From: Pseudoalteromonas ulvae UL12
GTDB lineage: Bacteria > Pseudomonadota > Gammaproteobacteria > Enterobacterales > Alteromonadaceae
Assembly (NCBI RefSeq): GCF_014925405.1
Contig: NZ_AQHJ01000035.1
Span: forward strand, 372,001-436,000
Direction of reading: 5' to 3'
Length of the DNA: 64,000 bases
Shown here one piece after another: positions 27,033 to 35,475 of this stretch. The notes beneath the pieces are model-generated. The model was not told the DNA's origin and did no database searches. It saw only the letters and a list, made by a program, of their open reading frames with translations. A program made the translations under genes and the position numbers. Within the stretch, counting starts at the first letter, position 1. Every line of letters starts with the position of its first letter.

Positions 27033-27923
27033 TTATAGACAACCCGTATTAACTGACCAACTAGGATTGAGGCCTTTCATGTCTTTCCAACGGCTACTCA
27101 CCTTAGTTGAAGAAACAATCGTGCTATTACACCAAGCTTGCTCAAGGTCTGAACGATTCCCACCACCTAGGTTTTGGTTGAAATATTCAACAAGGGGCCA
27201 AACAGTTTTGTTTAGCTGGTGGTTATTTTCACAAGGCAAACCGAGTTCAAACAATTGCTTTCCTGTAACAGCATAATCATGGCTGTGAAAACTAAACATT
27301 AGCGTGTCAATAATGCGATTTTGAGTTATCTCGCAATGTTGACCAGTATGAGTTAATAACTCTTTTGCAATCTCTTTAACTTCAAGTACAGAGCGATAAA
27401 ATGAAGTTAAAGTAGGAGGGAATATGTGATCGCAAAGCATAGCTAACATATTACTTTTATCGGAAAGTTCAGTGTTAAACCAATCCTGAGACATATTATT
27501 AAATAATTTGATATCGGCACTCGATAAAGCGGCGCTCTGATCTCCTTGATTGCCATGTAAGTGAGGATCGATGGCAGTAAAAATAGACAAAGGCGAATAA
27601 TAAATTGTTTTAGCGCCAAGTGCCAGTAAGGTTCCTGATGACTGACAATGATAGGGGGCGATGATATTGAGGTTGTGACAAAATTCATGGAGCAACAATG
27701 CGATCCTTCGAGCTGCATTGATATCGCCTCCTCGAGTGTAAAGTAAAACATTTAACGTATCAGCAGATTTTAAGCGATTTAGGTGGCTGTATAATTCAGG
27801 TAAAAGATCCATTTCAAGGTGTGATGCAGCTATAATTAACGTGGCTTGTTCAGGAGATTGCTGGTTTAATGTTTCTATAATGGGATTGGCAATTTGTTGT
27901 AATTTTTGGTTATAATCATGCAT
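27033..27923 (-). CDS. SDH/ClpP-fold serine protease of the RiPP-like cluster
   Basis: 296 residues. It matches the serine dehydrogenase proteinase (SDH_sah) branch of the ClpP/crotonase fold: LYTRGGDINAARRIA (about 61-75, oxyanion-hole region), probable nucleophile S96 in QSSGTLLALGA, and D119 in FTAIDPHL, where family members have an invariant IDP. No signal peptide or membrane helix is seen, so it should be cytosolic. It overlaps the ATP-grasp gene by 8 bp and abuts mauE, placing it inside the biosynthetic operon. Leader-peptide removal is the obvious hypothesis, because the exporter lacks a peptidase domain. Confidence 0.8.
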   Translation of the reverse strand: MHDYNQKLQQIANPIIETLNQQSPEQATLIIAASHLEMDLLPELYSHLNRLKSADTLNVLLYTRGGDINAARRIALLLHEFCHNLNIIAPYHCQSSGTLLALGAKTIYYSPLSIFTAIDPHLHGNQGDQSAALSSADIKLFNNMSQDWFNTELSDKSNMLAMLCDHIFPPTLTSFYRSVLEVKEIAKELLTHTGQHCEITQNRIIDTLMFSFHSHDYAVTGKQLFELGLPCENNHQLNKTVWPLVEYFNQNLGGGNRSDLEQAWCNSTIVSSTKVSSRWKDMKGLNPSWSVNTGCL

Positions 27924-28902
27924 GTTGTCTACACGCCTTTTCTAAAGTCTCTACTAACGTATGGGTAATTTCAAGTTCTGGTACGTTTTCTTCGATAAAC
28001 ATAAATTGACCATTAGGGTTATTTTCTAAGAAAACATAGTCACTTTCCGGTGTGACAATAAAATCTAAAGCTGAGTAATTTAATCCATAGCTGTTCACAA
28101 ATGCTAAGCAAGCTAGTGCTACCTTTTCAGGTAATTCGTAAGAAGACATTGGGATTTGAATATTTAGATTTCTGCAGTCTATTTGTGTCTCGGGGTGTAA
28201 TTGAGAGTCGAGTTTTGCGGTGAAGATTTTACCTGCGATTATGGTCACCCTTAATTCATAGGCTTTTTCTATATAAGCTTGAAATTGATTGGGTAGCAAT
28301 CGAAGTGAATCAGTATCTTCCAGCATCTGTTCGTCAATTAGTGTTGTTGCAACACCTTGGCTTGGTAAATTACCTCCATTAATTACAGGATCAGACATGA
28401 CTTTGTAGATGACTTTCTTATGTTTTAAATAGAAAGCTCTGATTTTTTCCGGATCATTGCTAATTAATGTATCGGGTATATTAAATCCAAGCTTTGAGGC
28501 TCTTTTTAATTGTTCTCCCTTCCACATGGATGCGCGCAAGTCCTTTGGGTGACTAATCCAAAAGCAATCGAGAGAATATAAAGCGCTAAATAATGCATGC
28601 TCCGTCTCTTGGTTTGCAAACTGTAAAGTTGCTCTTTCCATGTCTATTTGTTTATATGAAAAATCAGCTGGTTTACGAAGCCAAATAGCACCAATATTAG
28701 AGAGAGATACACGCTGTTTTGTGTCTGTGTTTTCTAATGTTGAAGAGAAATTTGTGTTACACGAAGTTTGATTTAATAAATACTGCTGTGGAAATCGGTC
28801 AAGATTCAAAACAAAGTAATTGGTATGATTCTTATTCAGGATGTCGAGAACCTTATCAACGTGATAATCCTGAGTATTACTAATGATTAAAATGGTTTTC
28901 AT
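27916..28902 (-). CDS. MvdC/MvdD-like ATP-grasp peptide ligase
   Basis: 328 residues from the ATG at 28902, favoured by GGAG six nt upstream. Features of the graspetide ligase branch are the N-terminal TILIISNTQDYHVD pre-ATP-grasp segment, IWLRKP near residue 80, SHPKDLRASMWKGEQL near 120, IYKVM (ATP-binding Lys) near 170, IEKAYELRVTI near 210 and the C-terminal metal-binding ENNPNGQF near 290. Such enzymes activate Asp/Glu side chains of a precursor peptide with ATP and form ester or amide crosslinks. The precursor candidate is 189 bp upstream on the same strand. Confidence 0.88.
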   Translation of the reverse strand: MKTILIISNTQDYHVDKVLDILNKNHTNYFVLNLDRFPQQYLLNQTSCNTNFSSTLENTDTKQRVSLSNIGAIWLRKPADFSYKQIDMERATLQFANQETEHALFSALYSLDCFWISHPKDLRASMWKGEQLKRASKLGFNIPDTLISNDPEKIRAFYLKHKKVIYKVMSDPVINGGNLPSQGVATTLIDEQMLEDTDSLRLLPNQFQAYIEKAYELRVTIIAGKIFTAKLDSQLHPETQIDCRNLNIQIPMSSYELPEKVALACLAFVNSYGLNYSALDFIVTPESDYVFLENNPNGQFMFIEENVPELEITHTLVETLEKACRQHA

Positions 28903-29048
28903 CGAACGCTCCAATACACTTTCTTAGGCTACGTCAGTGAATTTTCATTTCGGTACCAGTTGAAAGTATCTGTTATTATTATATTTATTTACACTGTAAG
29001 TGGGTGCGCTTTGATTGATAGCAATTGTATTGATATAAAAAATGAAAA

Positions 29049-29075
29049 GCGACAACCTCAAATTAAGATTGTCGC
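29049..29075 (-). terminator. Hairpin between the precursor gene and the ATP-grasp gene
   Basis: Minus strand: arms GCGACAA/TTGTCGC (29069-29075 with 29049-29055, 7 bp, 13-nt loop) are followed by TTTTCATTTTTT. It is a weak terminator 17 bp after the precursor stop. Partial read-through would give more precursor than enzyme transcript, as is common for RiPP operons. Confidence 0.6.
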
Positions 29076-29091
29076 AAGTGATATTGAGTGA

Positions 29092-29256
29092 TTAGCACCA
29101 AATACCATTATCGCGACCTAACCAGCGATGATCGCCTCTAGCCCAAGGTCCTGAACAACCCGCAGTAGCTGCTTTATTGTCAGCTTGCCATTTTTTTTCT
29201 TGTTTCACTTGGTTTTTGTTTGCCGCTGCAAACGCGAATGGTTTTGTATTTTTCAT
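29092..29256 (-). CDS. Candidate RiPP precursor peptide, 54 aa
   Basis: Start at 29256 is chosen because AGGA lies 8 nt upstream; an in-frame extension of 14 codons has no ribosome-binding site. The N-terminal KPFAFAAAN (residues 5-13) resembles the PFFARF-type leader element that ATP-grasp ligases recognise in microviridin-group precursors. The C-terminal part (from about residue 26) is Gly/Trp/Arg-rich, with Cys34 and the final Cys54, acceptors Thr31 and Ser35 and donors Asp42 and Asp49. It carries none of the known TxKYPSD-type or marinostatin cores. It is the first gene before the ATP-grasp, SDH protease, MauE, thioredoxin-like and ABC genes. Chemistry of the product is inference. Confidence 0.72.
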   Translation of the reverse strand: MKNTKPFAFAAANKNQVKQEKKWQADNKAATAGCSGPWARGDHRWLGRDNGIWC

Positions 29257-29855
29257 TTGTATATCCTGTTGTCTTAATGTTGTGACTCTAACGGTCAAAA
29301 TTCACACTACTACTGTTTCTGTTTCTGTTTCGGGTCAATATGTTAAATAAATTATTTTTTAGGTACGAATGATGATGTATAAAAAACGAACTACTAATAA
29401 AGATTACAATTCTTGTTAGTAGTCAAATTTATTAATGAAGCGTCAGTTAGATACGTATTACTCTTAGAGGACGCTGAATTTATGATTGTTTTGTCCAAAG
29501 AGAATGAAGATATAAGAATCTTAAGGATGCAAAAAACTTACTTTGAAGCAGTTTTTGATGCTTTTGAAATCGGATTTGACGATAAAAGATTTTTAGACTG
29601 AACGCCAATAGTTTGGCCACTTTAAGAAACCGCTTTTTTAATTATACATCAAGCTAAAAGAAGAGTGTTCATGGCAGCAATAAAAAATATATCTGGTATT
29701 TTCATTGTATTTTCAATGAATTTTAGTCATATGTTAATAAAAGGTGAAGCTTGAATTAACCTTCACCTTAGGGAGTGATTTTTAAATACGCTTGAATAGG
29801 CAAAATTAAAGATATAAAAATGTAGCTATCAAGGAATCGGAATTATTGCACTGCT
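29257..29855. other. 599-bp gap upstream of the precursor gene
   Basis: It holds the presumed cluster promoter. TTGACC motifs occur on the minus strand about 30 and 85 bp upstream of the precursor ATG, and a short GAAACA triplet repeat lies at 29313-29331. A plus-strand frame at 29413-29601 (62 codons, TTG start, no clear ribosome-binding site) is not convincing. A terminator hairpin is at 29741-29769. Confidence 0.35.
29741..29769 (-). terminator. Terminator-like hairpin after the DUF885 gene
   Basis: Arms AAGGTGAAG (29741-29749) and CTTCACCTT (29761-29769) give a 9-bp perfect stem with an 11-nt loop. On the minus strand it is followed by TTATT, about 87 bp after the DUF885 gene stop. Confidence 0.55.
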
Positions 29856-31124
29856 TTATTTTAGCAGTGATGCGCAGCGAGGGTTTCGTAATAAATCGGC
29901 AAAAATAGCCCAGCGTATTGCTGTTACTTGTGTGGCCGAAACTGAGTCTAACGCCTTGATTTGTTGTTGCACGATACGCTCAACATACGCTTTGGTCATA
30001 TCTTGACCGAGATTATAATTGATCACATAACTGCGGTTTTGTTCGATGAATTTGAGTCGTTGTGTGGATTTTTTCTCATCCGTTAATGCGTATTTCATTA
30101 ATAAACTGATGGCTTGTTCAGCGTCTATTTCACCATCGAGGTAGCGCCGTGCGACCATGTTGTCGACATAGCTGAGTTTTTGCAAAATGGCGAGAATTCG
30201 GTAATAACGGGGCACTTCACTGGCATCTAATCCCGCCAGTGGAAAGAGCACGTCTTGTTCAAAAGCCATGCGGGTTGCTTGGCTGAAAACCACTTCAATA
30301 CCATAATTGGCACTGCCTTCGGCCAGTAAAGAAAGCGGCGAAAAGAGTGGATAAATACAGTATTCAACCCAGCCATTTTTTTTATATAAGTTTTGCTCTA
30401 TGAGGCTATTAAAGACATGATGGCCGGGATACCCTTCATGACAAGCCAGATCGACTGCACGATCTATATAAATAGGAAAGTCAGTGTTCACTTCTATTAA
30501 ACTGTAGCTATCACCTTTAAACCAGTTATAGGCACTCCATACTTGATCTGTGACTAATTCAACATCAAAGTTTTCATTTTCAGGTAAAGGGATATGTTGC
30601 AGTGTCAGTGCTCGGGCTTTATTGATGGCTGTATTGAACACAGTTGCAATGTGTTCTTTTGGAATAATAAACTGACTACGGTACGCAGTTAAGCGCTGAT
30701 TTAAATTCTGCTGGCCGTTATGTTCTGTGGGTAAAACCGCATCAAGCTCGGCAAGTAATGTGTCAAAATCAGGCTCTGAATGGTGAGGAGAGATAGCGTC
30801 GTACAAAGCGCAAGATTCTTCGTCGAAACTCAGGGTGTGCCCTTGTAGCTGAGCAATAAATGTCTTGGCGGCAAATAAATGGCATTTTAATGAATGAATG
30901 CGACACTTCGCCTCTGGAGCTAAAGAGTGTCGAGATTGCTCAAGAGCCGTCACTTTCTGATAGAGAGTGTCCGCTTCTTGGGCGAGCACCTCAAGAGGCC
31001 ATTTTTGAATATTAGATAACCATTCCTTCGGGCCGTAAAAAGCATCCACATACCCATCGTGGTGTTCATTGATATTTAAAGTGAGCTGAACGTAAGCTAA
31101 AGCAAGATCATCAACAGGCATCAT
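29856..31124 (-). CDS. DUF885-family metallopeptidase-like protein
   Basis: About 422 residues from the ATG at 31124. The zinc-site motif LACHEGYPGHHVFN (around residue 235) matches the HExxxGHH pattern of DUF885 proteins, which are distantly like gluzincin carboxypeptidases. Further family features are DGYVDAFYGP at the start, LLAEGSANYGIE near 275 (third ligand region) and VARRYLDGE near 335. There is no signal peptide, so it is probably cytosolic. It is shorter than secreted DUF885 lipoproteins (about 600 residues). Substrate unknown. Monocistronic. Confidence 0.85.
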   Translation of the reverse strand: MMPVDDLALAYVQLTLNINEHHDGYVDAFYGPKEWLSNIQKWPLEVLAQEADTLYQKVTALEQSRHSLAPEAKCRIHSLKCHLFAAKTFIAQLQGHTLSFDEESCALYDAISPHHSEPDFDTLLAELDAVLPTEHNGQQNLNQRLTAYRSQFIIPKEHIATVFNTAINKARALTLQHIPLPENENFDVELVTDQVWSAYNWFKGDSYSLIEVNTDFPIYIDRAVDLACHEGYPGHHVFNSLIEQNLYKKNGWVEYCIYPLFSPLSLLAEGSANYGIEVVFSQATRMAFEQDVLFPLAGLDASEVPRYYRILAILQKLSYVDNMVARRYLDGEIDAEQAISLLMKYALTDEKKSTQRLKFIEQNRSYVINYNLGQDMTKAYVERIVQQQIKALDSVSATQVTAIRWAIFADLLRNPRCASLLK

Positions 31125-31326
31125 TATTCCAATCAATCAAATAGTCGGCATTATACCGCGCTAAATTTTGCATACAATAGTCATATTCACTAAGCTAATG
31201 ACTCGAAATAGTGTCCTCCACTTTTGTGACGGGATTATTGGATTTCAATGATTGAAAAGAAAAAATGCTGGTTATCAGTTCAATTAAACAATGAGCAGCT
31301 AAAGATCATAGTGTTTGTACGCTTGT

Positions 31327-31869
31327 TTAAGGCTGATTTAATGCTGCAGTTAATTCTGATTGGGAGAGTCCGATTTCTGCAATATCTTTGGCAAAAAATA
31401 ATGTAGTGAGACTGGCAATGCGTTGTAATGCAGTGATGTCTGATTCTTGCCACTCGATTGCTTGCTCAGTATGTTCACAGCATATCACGCCAGTTGGAAC
31501 AAAATCATAGTGAAAAATTAGGTCAAGCAAGGAGTGAATGTTCAGTGGCTCAAAGTAACTGTCTGTAAAACATTGCGTAACAGTATGGGTGCGAGCATCA
31601 CCTGCGTTGAGAATGCGGTTTTGTAAAATGTAGTCAAAATATGGAGTGAATTGGTTCTTTTTCAGTATTTGCCCAAACTCAAACTCGTTGGCTTCATTGA
31701 GGCACATTAAGCAAAATATTTCACTTTTTTGTTCGGTAAAAGCCCATAAGCTCACCCGATCAGCACTGGGGACTAACTGCTTTATTGCTTTACAGATAAT
31801 CTTTAATTTTGCACTGACTGATAATGTAGGTTTGCTCAGTTGGATTGTTAGATTTGTAATATTTCCCAT
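31327..31869 (-). CDS. GAF-domain protein
   Basis: 180 residues, essentially one GAF domain: ADRVSLWAFTEQ near residue 36, a central linker, SLLDLIFHYDFVPTGVICCEH (in parts: SLLDLIF, PTGVICCEH near 125) and a C-terminal helix with ALQRIASLTTLFFAKD. GAF domains bind small ligands or cyclic nucleotides. There is no output domain, so it may be a free-standing sensor partner. The neighbours do not indicate a pathway. Confidence 0.8.
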   Translation of the reverse strand: MGNITNLTIQLSKPTLSVSAKLKIICKAIKQLVPSADRVSLWAFTEQKSEIFCLMCLNEANEFEFGQILKKNQFTPYFDYILQNRILNAGDARTHTVTQCFTDSYFEPLNIHSLLDLIFHYDFVPTGVICCEHTEQAIEWQESDITALQRIASLTTLFFAKDIAEIGLSQSELTAALNQP

Positions 31870-32320
31870 CGTACCGTGATCGTTTATGTTTTTTCAAAGT
31901 GTAGAACAAAAATAAACAGATATGTAAATAAAGCCTATTTAAGGGACTGATTTACGGATATTTCATACGTGATTGATCTGATTAATTGGTTTATTTCTTT
32001 TGATAAATTTTGAGGTTTAGCCACACTTTGGCTCAGTATGATGAAGTAAAAGAGCAGCTCAGCGCGAGCGCAATAATCAAGAGTTGAAAGAGACGCTAAT
32101 CCAAAAAATAACCTTTTGCATGACAGAGCATCCTATTTTATTCAACAGATTTAAGCGACTAAATAAAAAGTCTGATCTGCATCTCGTCTGGGTGGTTTTA
32201 TATATTCTTAAGTTTGAACAATAGAATTGATTGAAATAAAAAACACCTAAAATAAATGATCTGAAAAAATATAACGGCGTATCTATTAATGATTTTTTAA
32301 CACAATGGATAGGCAACAAA
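31870..32320. other. 451-bp gap, no gene seen
   Basis: AT-rich spacer between the divergent GAF gene and the DUF4397 lipoprotein gene. It must carry both promoters. No clear dyad, repeat or reading frame with support was found. Confidence 0.3.
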
Positions 32321-33694
32321 ATGAACAAACTCGCAAAAAACTTAGGCTTGCTTGCATTCGCGTCTGTTTTAGTCGCATGTAATGATGATGACAATAAAAA
32401 AGTAGACGTCACGCCTTCAGCGCCTGCCCCGGCTCCTGTGGAAAAAACATACCTACGCGTGCTGCATGCATCGGCGGATGCACCGCTAGTAAATGTGACT
32501 GTGAATGATAGCGCTGTGTTAGAAGGGGTCGATTATGCGGTTGGCTCTACTTATTTTGAGCTGGACGAAGCAACGTATACGGTTGCGGTTGATGCCATCT
32601 TACCGACAGATACGGCAACAGTGATTGGTCCGCTTGATTTAGCCCTTGATGGCAATATGCAATATTCAGTGGTTGCAGTGGGTAGCGTGGCCGATAACAC
32701 ACTTGAGCCGCTGGTGCTTAGCCGAGAAATGAGTGAGTTGGCGGCGGGCTTTATCCGTTTACAAGTTTTGCATGCTGCGCCGGGTGTACCTGAGGTCGAT
32801 GTGTATGTGACTGCACCTGATGTAGTCATTACAAATGAGAGCCCGCTTTTGAGTGCTGTTGGCTATAAGGTAAATAGTGAGGTGTTAGATGTCGCCGCCG
32901 GAGATTACCAAATTCGTATTACCTTAGCGGGACAAAAAGATGTGGTGTATGACTCGGGTACTTTAGCTTTAGCTGCTGGAGCTGATTTGTTAGTGGCCGC
33001 TGTGCCAAATACTAAAACAGGCAGCTCACCGGTAATGTTGCTCGCACAGGGTAACGATTCAACAGGTGTTATTTTAGATAAAAATGCAGGCAGTCATGTG
33101 CGTGCTATACATGCAGTTGCTGACGCACCGCAAGTCAATTTGGTGGTCAATGATACAATCACAGCGTTGACAAATGTTCCTTTTAAAGCTGCCAGCGATT
33201 ATTTACCTTTAGCTGAGGGCGATTACAATTTTAAAGTTGAGCCTAGTGCTGCAATGGGTACTTATGTTGTTGATGCCGATGTGACTCTCGAAAAAGGCAT
33301 GCATTACTCGGTCTTTGTAGCGGGCCAACTTGCCGATTCAAGCCAAGCAGCATGGCCGCTTGTGGATATGCCCAGACGCGTTGCCACAGAAGCGAAAATT
33401 CGCATTTTTCATGCCTCGCCTAATGCACCTGAAGTTGATTTGTACGTGACTGCGGATAGTGACATCAGTGATGATACCGCCGCATTTACCAATGTGCCGT
33501 TTAAAGCTGAGACAGGTTATGTCAGTTTAAATCCTGGTTCGTATTATGTCACCGCTACAGTCGCAGGTACGAAGGATGCAGCGATTGGTCCTGTGATGTT
33601 GACATTCGAAGGTGGAAAAATTTATAGCGCCGCAGCAGTAGAATCTGTGGGCGGCGGTTTACCATTAAGTCTATTAACGATGGATGATTTTTAA
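32321..33694 (+). CDS. DUF4397-repeat lipoprotein
   Basis: 457 residues. The lipobox LVAC (Cys at about residue 20) gives a lipoprotein, followed by a short acidic and Pro/Ala-rich linker. The rest is built from DUF4397 units: RVLHASADAPLVNV near 45, LQVLHAAPGVPEVDV near 148, RAIHAVADAPQVNL near 263 and RIFHASPNAPEVDL near 362, each followed by a beta-rich stretch. This makes four repeats of about 105 residues. DUF4397 proteins are surface or periplasmic beta-sandwich proteins of unknown role. Monocistronic; a MITE-like element follows. Confidence 0.9.
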   Translation: MNKLAKNLGLLAFASVLVACNDDDNKKVDVTPSAPAPAPVEKTYLRVLHASADAPLVNVTVNDSAVLEGVDYAVGSTYFELDEATYTVAVDAILPTDTATVIGPLDLALDGNMQYSVVAVGSVADNTLEPLVLSREMSELAAGFIRLQVLHAAPGVPEVDVYVTAPDVVITNESPLLSAVGYKVNSEVLDVAAGDYQIRITLAGQKDVVYDSGTLALAAGADLLVAAVPNTKTGSSPVMLLAQGNDSTGVILDKNAGSHVRAIHAVADAPQVNLVVNDTITALTNVPFKAASDYLPLAEGDYNFKVEPSAAMGTYVVDADVTLEKGMHYSVFVAGQLADSSQAAWPLVDMPRRVATEAKIRIFHASPNAPEVDLYVTADSDISDDTAAFTNVPFKAETGYVSLNPGSYYVTATVAGTKDAAIGPVMLTFEGGKIYSAAAVESVGGGLPLSLLTMDDF

Positions 33695-33723
33695 ACGACC
33701 TTAATTCCTCTTTCCCTTTGACT

Positions 33724-33975
33724 AGGGGTTGTTGATCTTTTGCGGTTGAATTTTGTTCGATATAAAAGCGTTTTTATCACCGCGAGCAGTGTGTAGCCTA
33801 GTCATTCTAAGCAAATACTGCTCAACAAAGAGAAATACGCTTTTAGCCGAACCCTTCGGGCAGCGTTTGTTGGCTATTTCTACTGCGTTATCGCTAGCTA
33901 CACCACAAAAGCGCTGCCTTGTATCAATACCCAACAATTCGCTGCAAAAATCATCACGAAAGATCAACAACCCCT
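33724..33975. mobile_element. 252-bp MITE-like element with 17-bp terminal inverted repeats
   Basis: AGGGGTTGTTGATCTTT at 33724-33740 is the exact reverse complement of 33959-33975. The flanking GACT and AAGTC extend the symmetry with a one-base offset. The interior has no conserved gene and contains short dyads such as CCGAACCCTTCGGG (about 33847-33860). Size, perfect ends and lack of coding capacity fit a non-autonomous miniature element. No clear target-site duplication is visible. It fills most of the gap between the DUF4397 gene and tdk. Confidence 0.7.
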
Positions 33976-34069
33976 AAGTCGGTACATGTGTTAAACGTGG
34001 TTACCGACTTTTATTTTGCAGTTATATTCTGTAGCATCGAGGCACATACGTTTTCATTAAGTACTTATT

Positions 34070-34666
34070 TTGGCCCAACTGTATTTTTATTACTCTGCAA
34101 TGAATGCAGGTAAATCAACCACACTCTTACAATCTTCTTTTAATTATCAAGAGCGTGGTATGAACCCGCTCATTTTTACTGCGGCCATTGACACCCGTTA
34201 TGGTCAAGGGCAAGTCAGTTCACGGATTGGTTTAAGTGCAAAGGCTGAATTGTTTGCACCTGAAAGTGATATCTATCTCGATATTCAATCGCTCCATCAG
34301 AGTAAAAAAGTAGACTGTGTATTGATTGATGAAAGCCAATTCTTAACCAAAAAGCAGGTAAATCAACTGACTGATGTGGTTGATAAGCTGAATATCCCTG
34401 TTTTATGTTACGGACTAAGAACAGATTTCAGAGGGGAACTGTTCGTTGGTGCGCAATATTTATTGGCTTGGGCTGATAAACTCATTGAGCTTAAAACGGT
34501 GTGCCATTGTGGCCGTAAAGCCAATATGGTTTTACGCACTGATGAGCAAGGTGTTGCCATTGCTGATGGGGAGCAAGTTGAAATTGGTGGTAATGAGCGT
34601 TATGTGTCAGTTTGTCGTAAACACTATAAAAAAGCATTGGAAACATTAGAGGCGGTCATAAGCTAA
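34070..34666 (+). CDS. tdk: Thymidine kinase
   Basis: 198 residues, full length for the bacterial type II enzyme. It phosphorylates thymidine with ATP in the salvage pathway. The P-loop is SAMNAGKST at residues 9-17, the DESQF motif (Mg and substrate region) lies near 87-91, the lasso region has [12 protein letters not shown], and zinc ligands are CHCGRKA near 145 and a C-terminal CRKHY. The start is [19 protein letters not shown] begins exactly like Escherichia coli Tdk, and any ATG start would cut into the P-loop. Confidence 0.95.
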   Translation: MAQLYFYYSAMNAGKSTTLLQSSFNYQERGMNPLIFTAAIDTRYGQGQVSSRIGLSAKAELFAPESDIYLDIQSLHQSKKVDCVLIDESQFLTKKQVNQLTDVVDKLNIPVLCYGLRTDFRGELFVGAQYLLAWADKLIELKTVCHCGRKANMVLRTDEQGVAIADGEQVEIGGNERYVSVCRKHYKKALETLEAVIS

Positions 34667-34684
34667 TTTATTCACTTCATTGAA

Positions 34685-34700
34685 AAAGAGTGCACTCTTT
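34685..34700. promoter_or_regulatory. 16-bp perfect palindrome upstream of the binding-protein gene
   Basis: AAAGAGTGCACTCTTT lies between tdk and the binding-protein gene, 40 bp before the latter's start. It has no loop and no T-run, so an operator is more likely than a terminator. Confidence 0.35.
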
Positions 34701-34740
34701 ACCATACTAAGTGCACGCTATTGAAGATAAAGGATGAGCT

Positions 34741-35421
34741 TTGTTTAGAGTATTACTGTGCTTGATAGGATTGTCTTTTACACCTTTTGTTCAAGCGAAA
34801 AGCCCTGTTTTAACATTGTCTGTTTCGCCTGAAGTGAAGATCGTTTTTCCATTACTTGAAAGCGCTGTTGAAGAAGCGTTTAAACAATTGAGTATTGAAG
34901 TTGAGTTTATTGAACTTCCCTCCGCTAGGGCAACTAAAGAATCGAAATTAGGCCACTTTGATGGCGAGTTAATTCGTATTGCAGAGTATGATCAGTATGT
35001 GCCGAATTTTATTGCTGTGCCTGAAGCTTATGGTGAAATGGAAATTAAAGCCTATGCGCGCAAAGAGACACAGCTTAACAGTTATGACGATCTTTTAACT
35101 ACAACCGTAGCGACAGCTCGTGGCGCGCGATTTGTTAAGAGCATCCAACTTGAATTCCCTTTTGAGACTTTTGAAGTACTCAGGTGGGAGCAAAGCTTTT
35201 TGATGGTATCGCAAGGCCGAGTAGATGCAACGTTATCGACACCTGTTTATGCTAATTTATTAATGAAAAAATATGATATTGATAATGTTGACGCTAAAGG
35301 ATTAGATTTAGGTGGCATTAAATTTTATTTATGGTTGGACAAAAAACATCAAGCAATTGCTGATAAGCTCGTGCCTATATTTAAAATGATGAAAAAAGAT
35401 CAGCAGCTAGGCTTATTTTAA
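34741..35421 (+). CDS. Periplasmic solute-binding protein, family 3-like
   Basis: 226 residues with a TTG start preceded by AAAGGATGAG. The signal peptide (1-19, ending VQA) is followed by a bacterial extracellular solute-binding (SBP_bac_3-like) domain: ELPSARATKESKLGHFDGELIR (in parts: LPSARA, DGELIRIAEY), the hinge VATARGARF near 123 and a C-terminal KKHQAIADKLVPIF. Free-standing proteins of this kind in Alteromonadales occur without transporter genes and their ligands are unknown. A hairpin terminator follows immediately. Confidence 0.8.
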   Translation: MFRVLLCLIGLSFTPFVQAKSPVLTLSVSPEVKIVFPLLESAVEEAFKQLSIEVEFIELPSARATKESKLGHFDGELIRIAEYDQYVPNFIAVPEAYGEMEIKAYARKETQLNSYDDLLTTTVATARGARFVKSIQLEFPFETFEVLRWEQSFLMVSQGRVDATLSTPVYANLLMKKYDIDNVDAKGLDLGGIKFYLWLDKKHQAIADKLVPIFKMMKKDQQLGLF

Positions 35422-35445
35422 CGCTTTGAAATTAATCAAAGCGTT
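35420..35445 (+). terminator. Hairpin overlapping the binding-protein stop
   Basis: AACGCTTTG (35420-35428) pairs with CAAAGCGTT (35437-35445), 9 bp with an 8-nt loop. It lies between convergent genes and could serve both strands, although the T-runs are weak. Confidence 0.55.
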
Positions 35446-35475
35446 AAAACTAGATACGATTAAAGACAACCTCTT

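Noticed and set aside
29092..29256. Precursor as a microviridin or marinostatin gene
   Set aside because: No TxKYPSD-type or marinostatin-type core is present; only the leader element is similar.
24353..29256. Cluster as a lanthipeptide or lasso-peptide locus
   Set aside because: No LanB, LanC or LanM homologue and no asparagine-synthetase-like cyclase or transglutaminase-like protease is present.
29413..29601. 62-codon plus-strand frame upstream of the RiPP-like cluster
   Set aside because: TTG start, weak ribosome-binding site and no recognisable motif.
33722..34113. Short frames in the DUF4397-tdk gap
   Set aside because: They lie inside or across the 252-bp inverted-repeat element and show no protein-like features.
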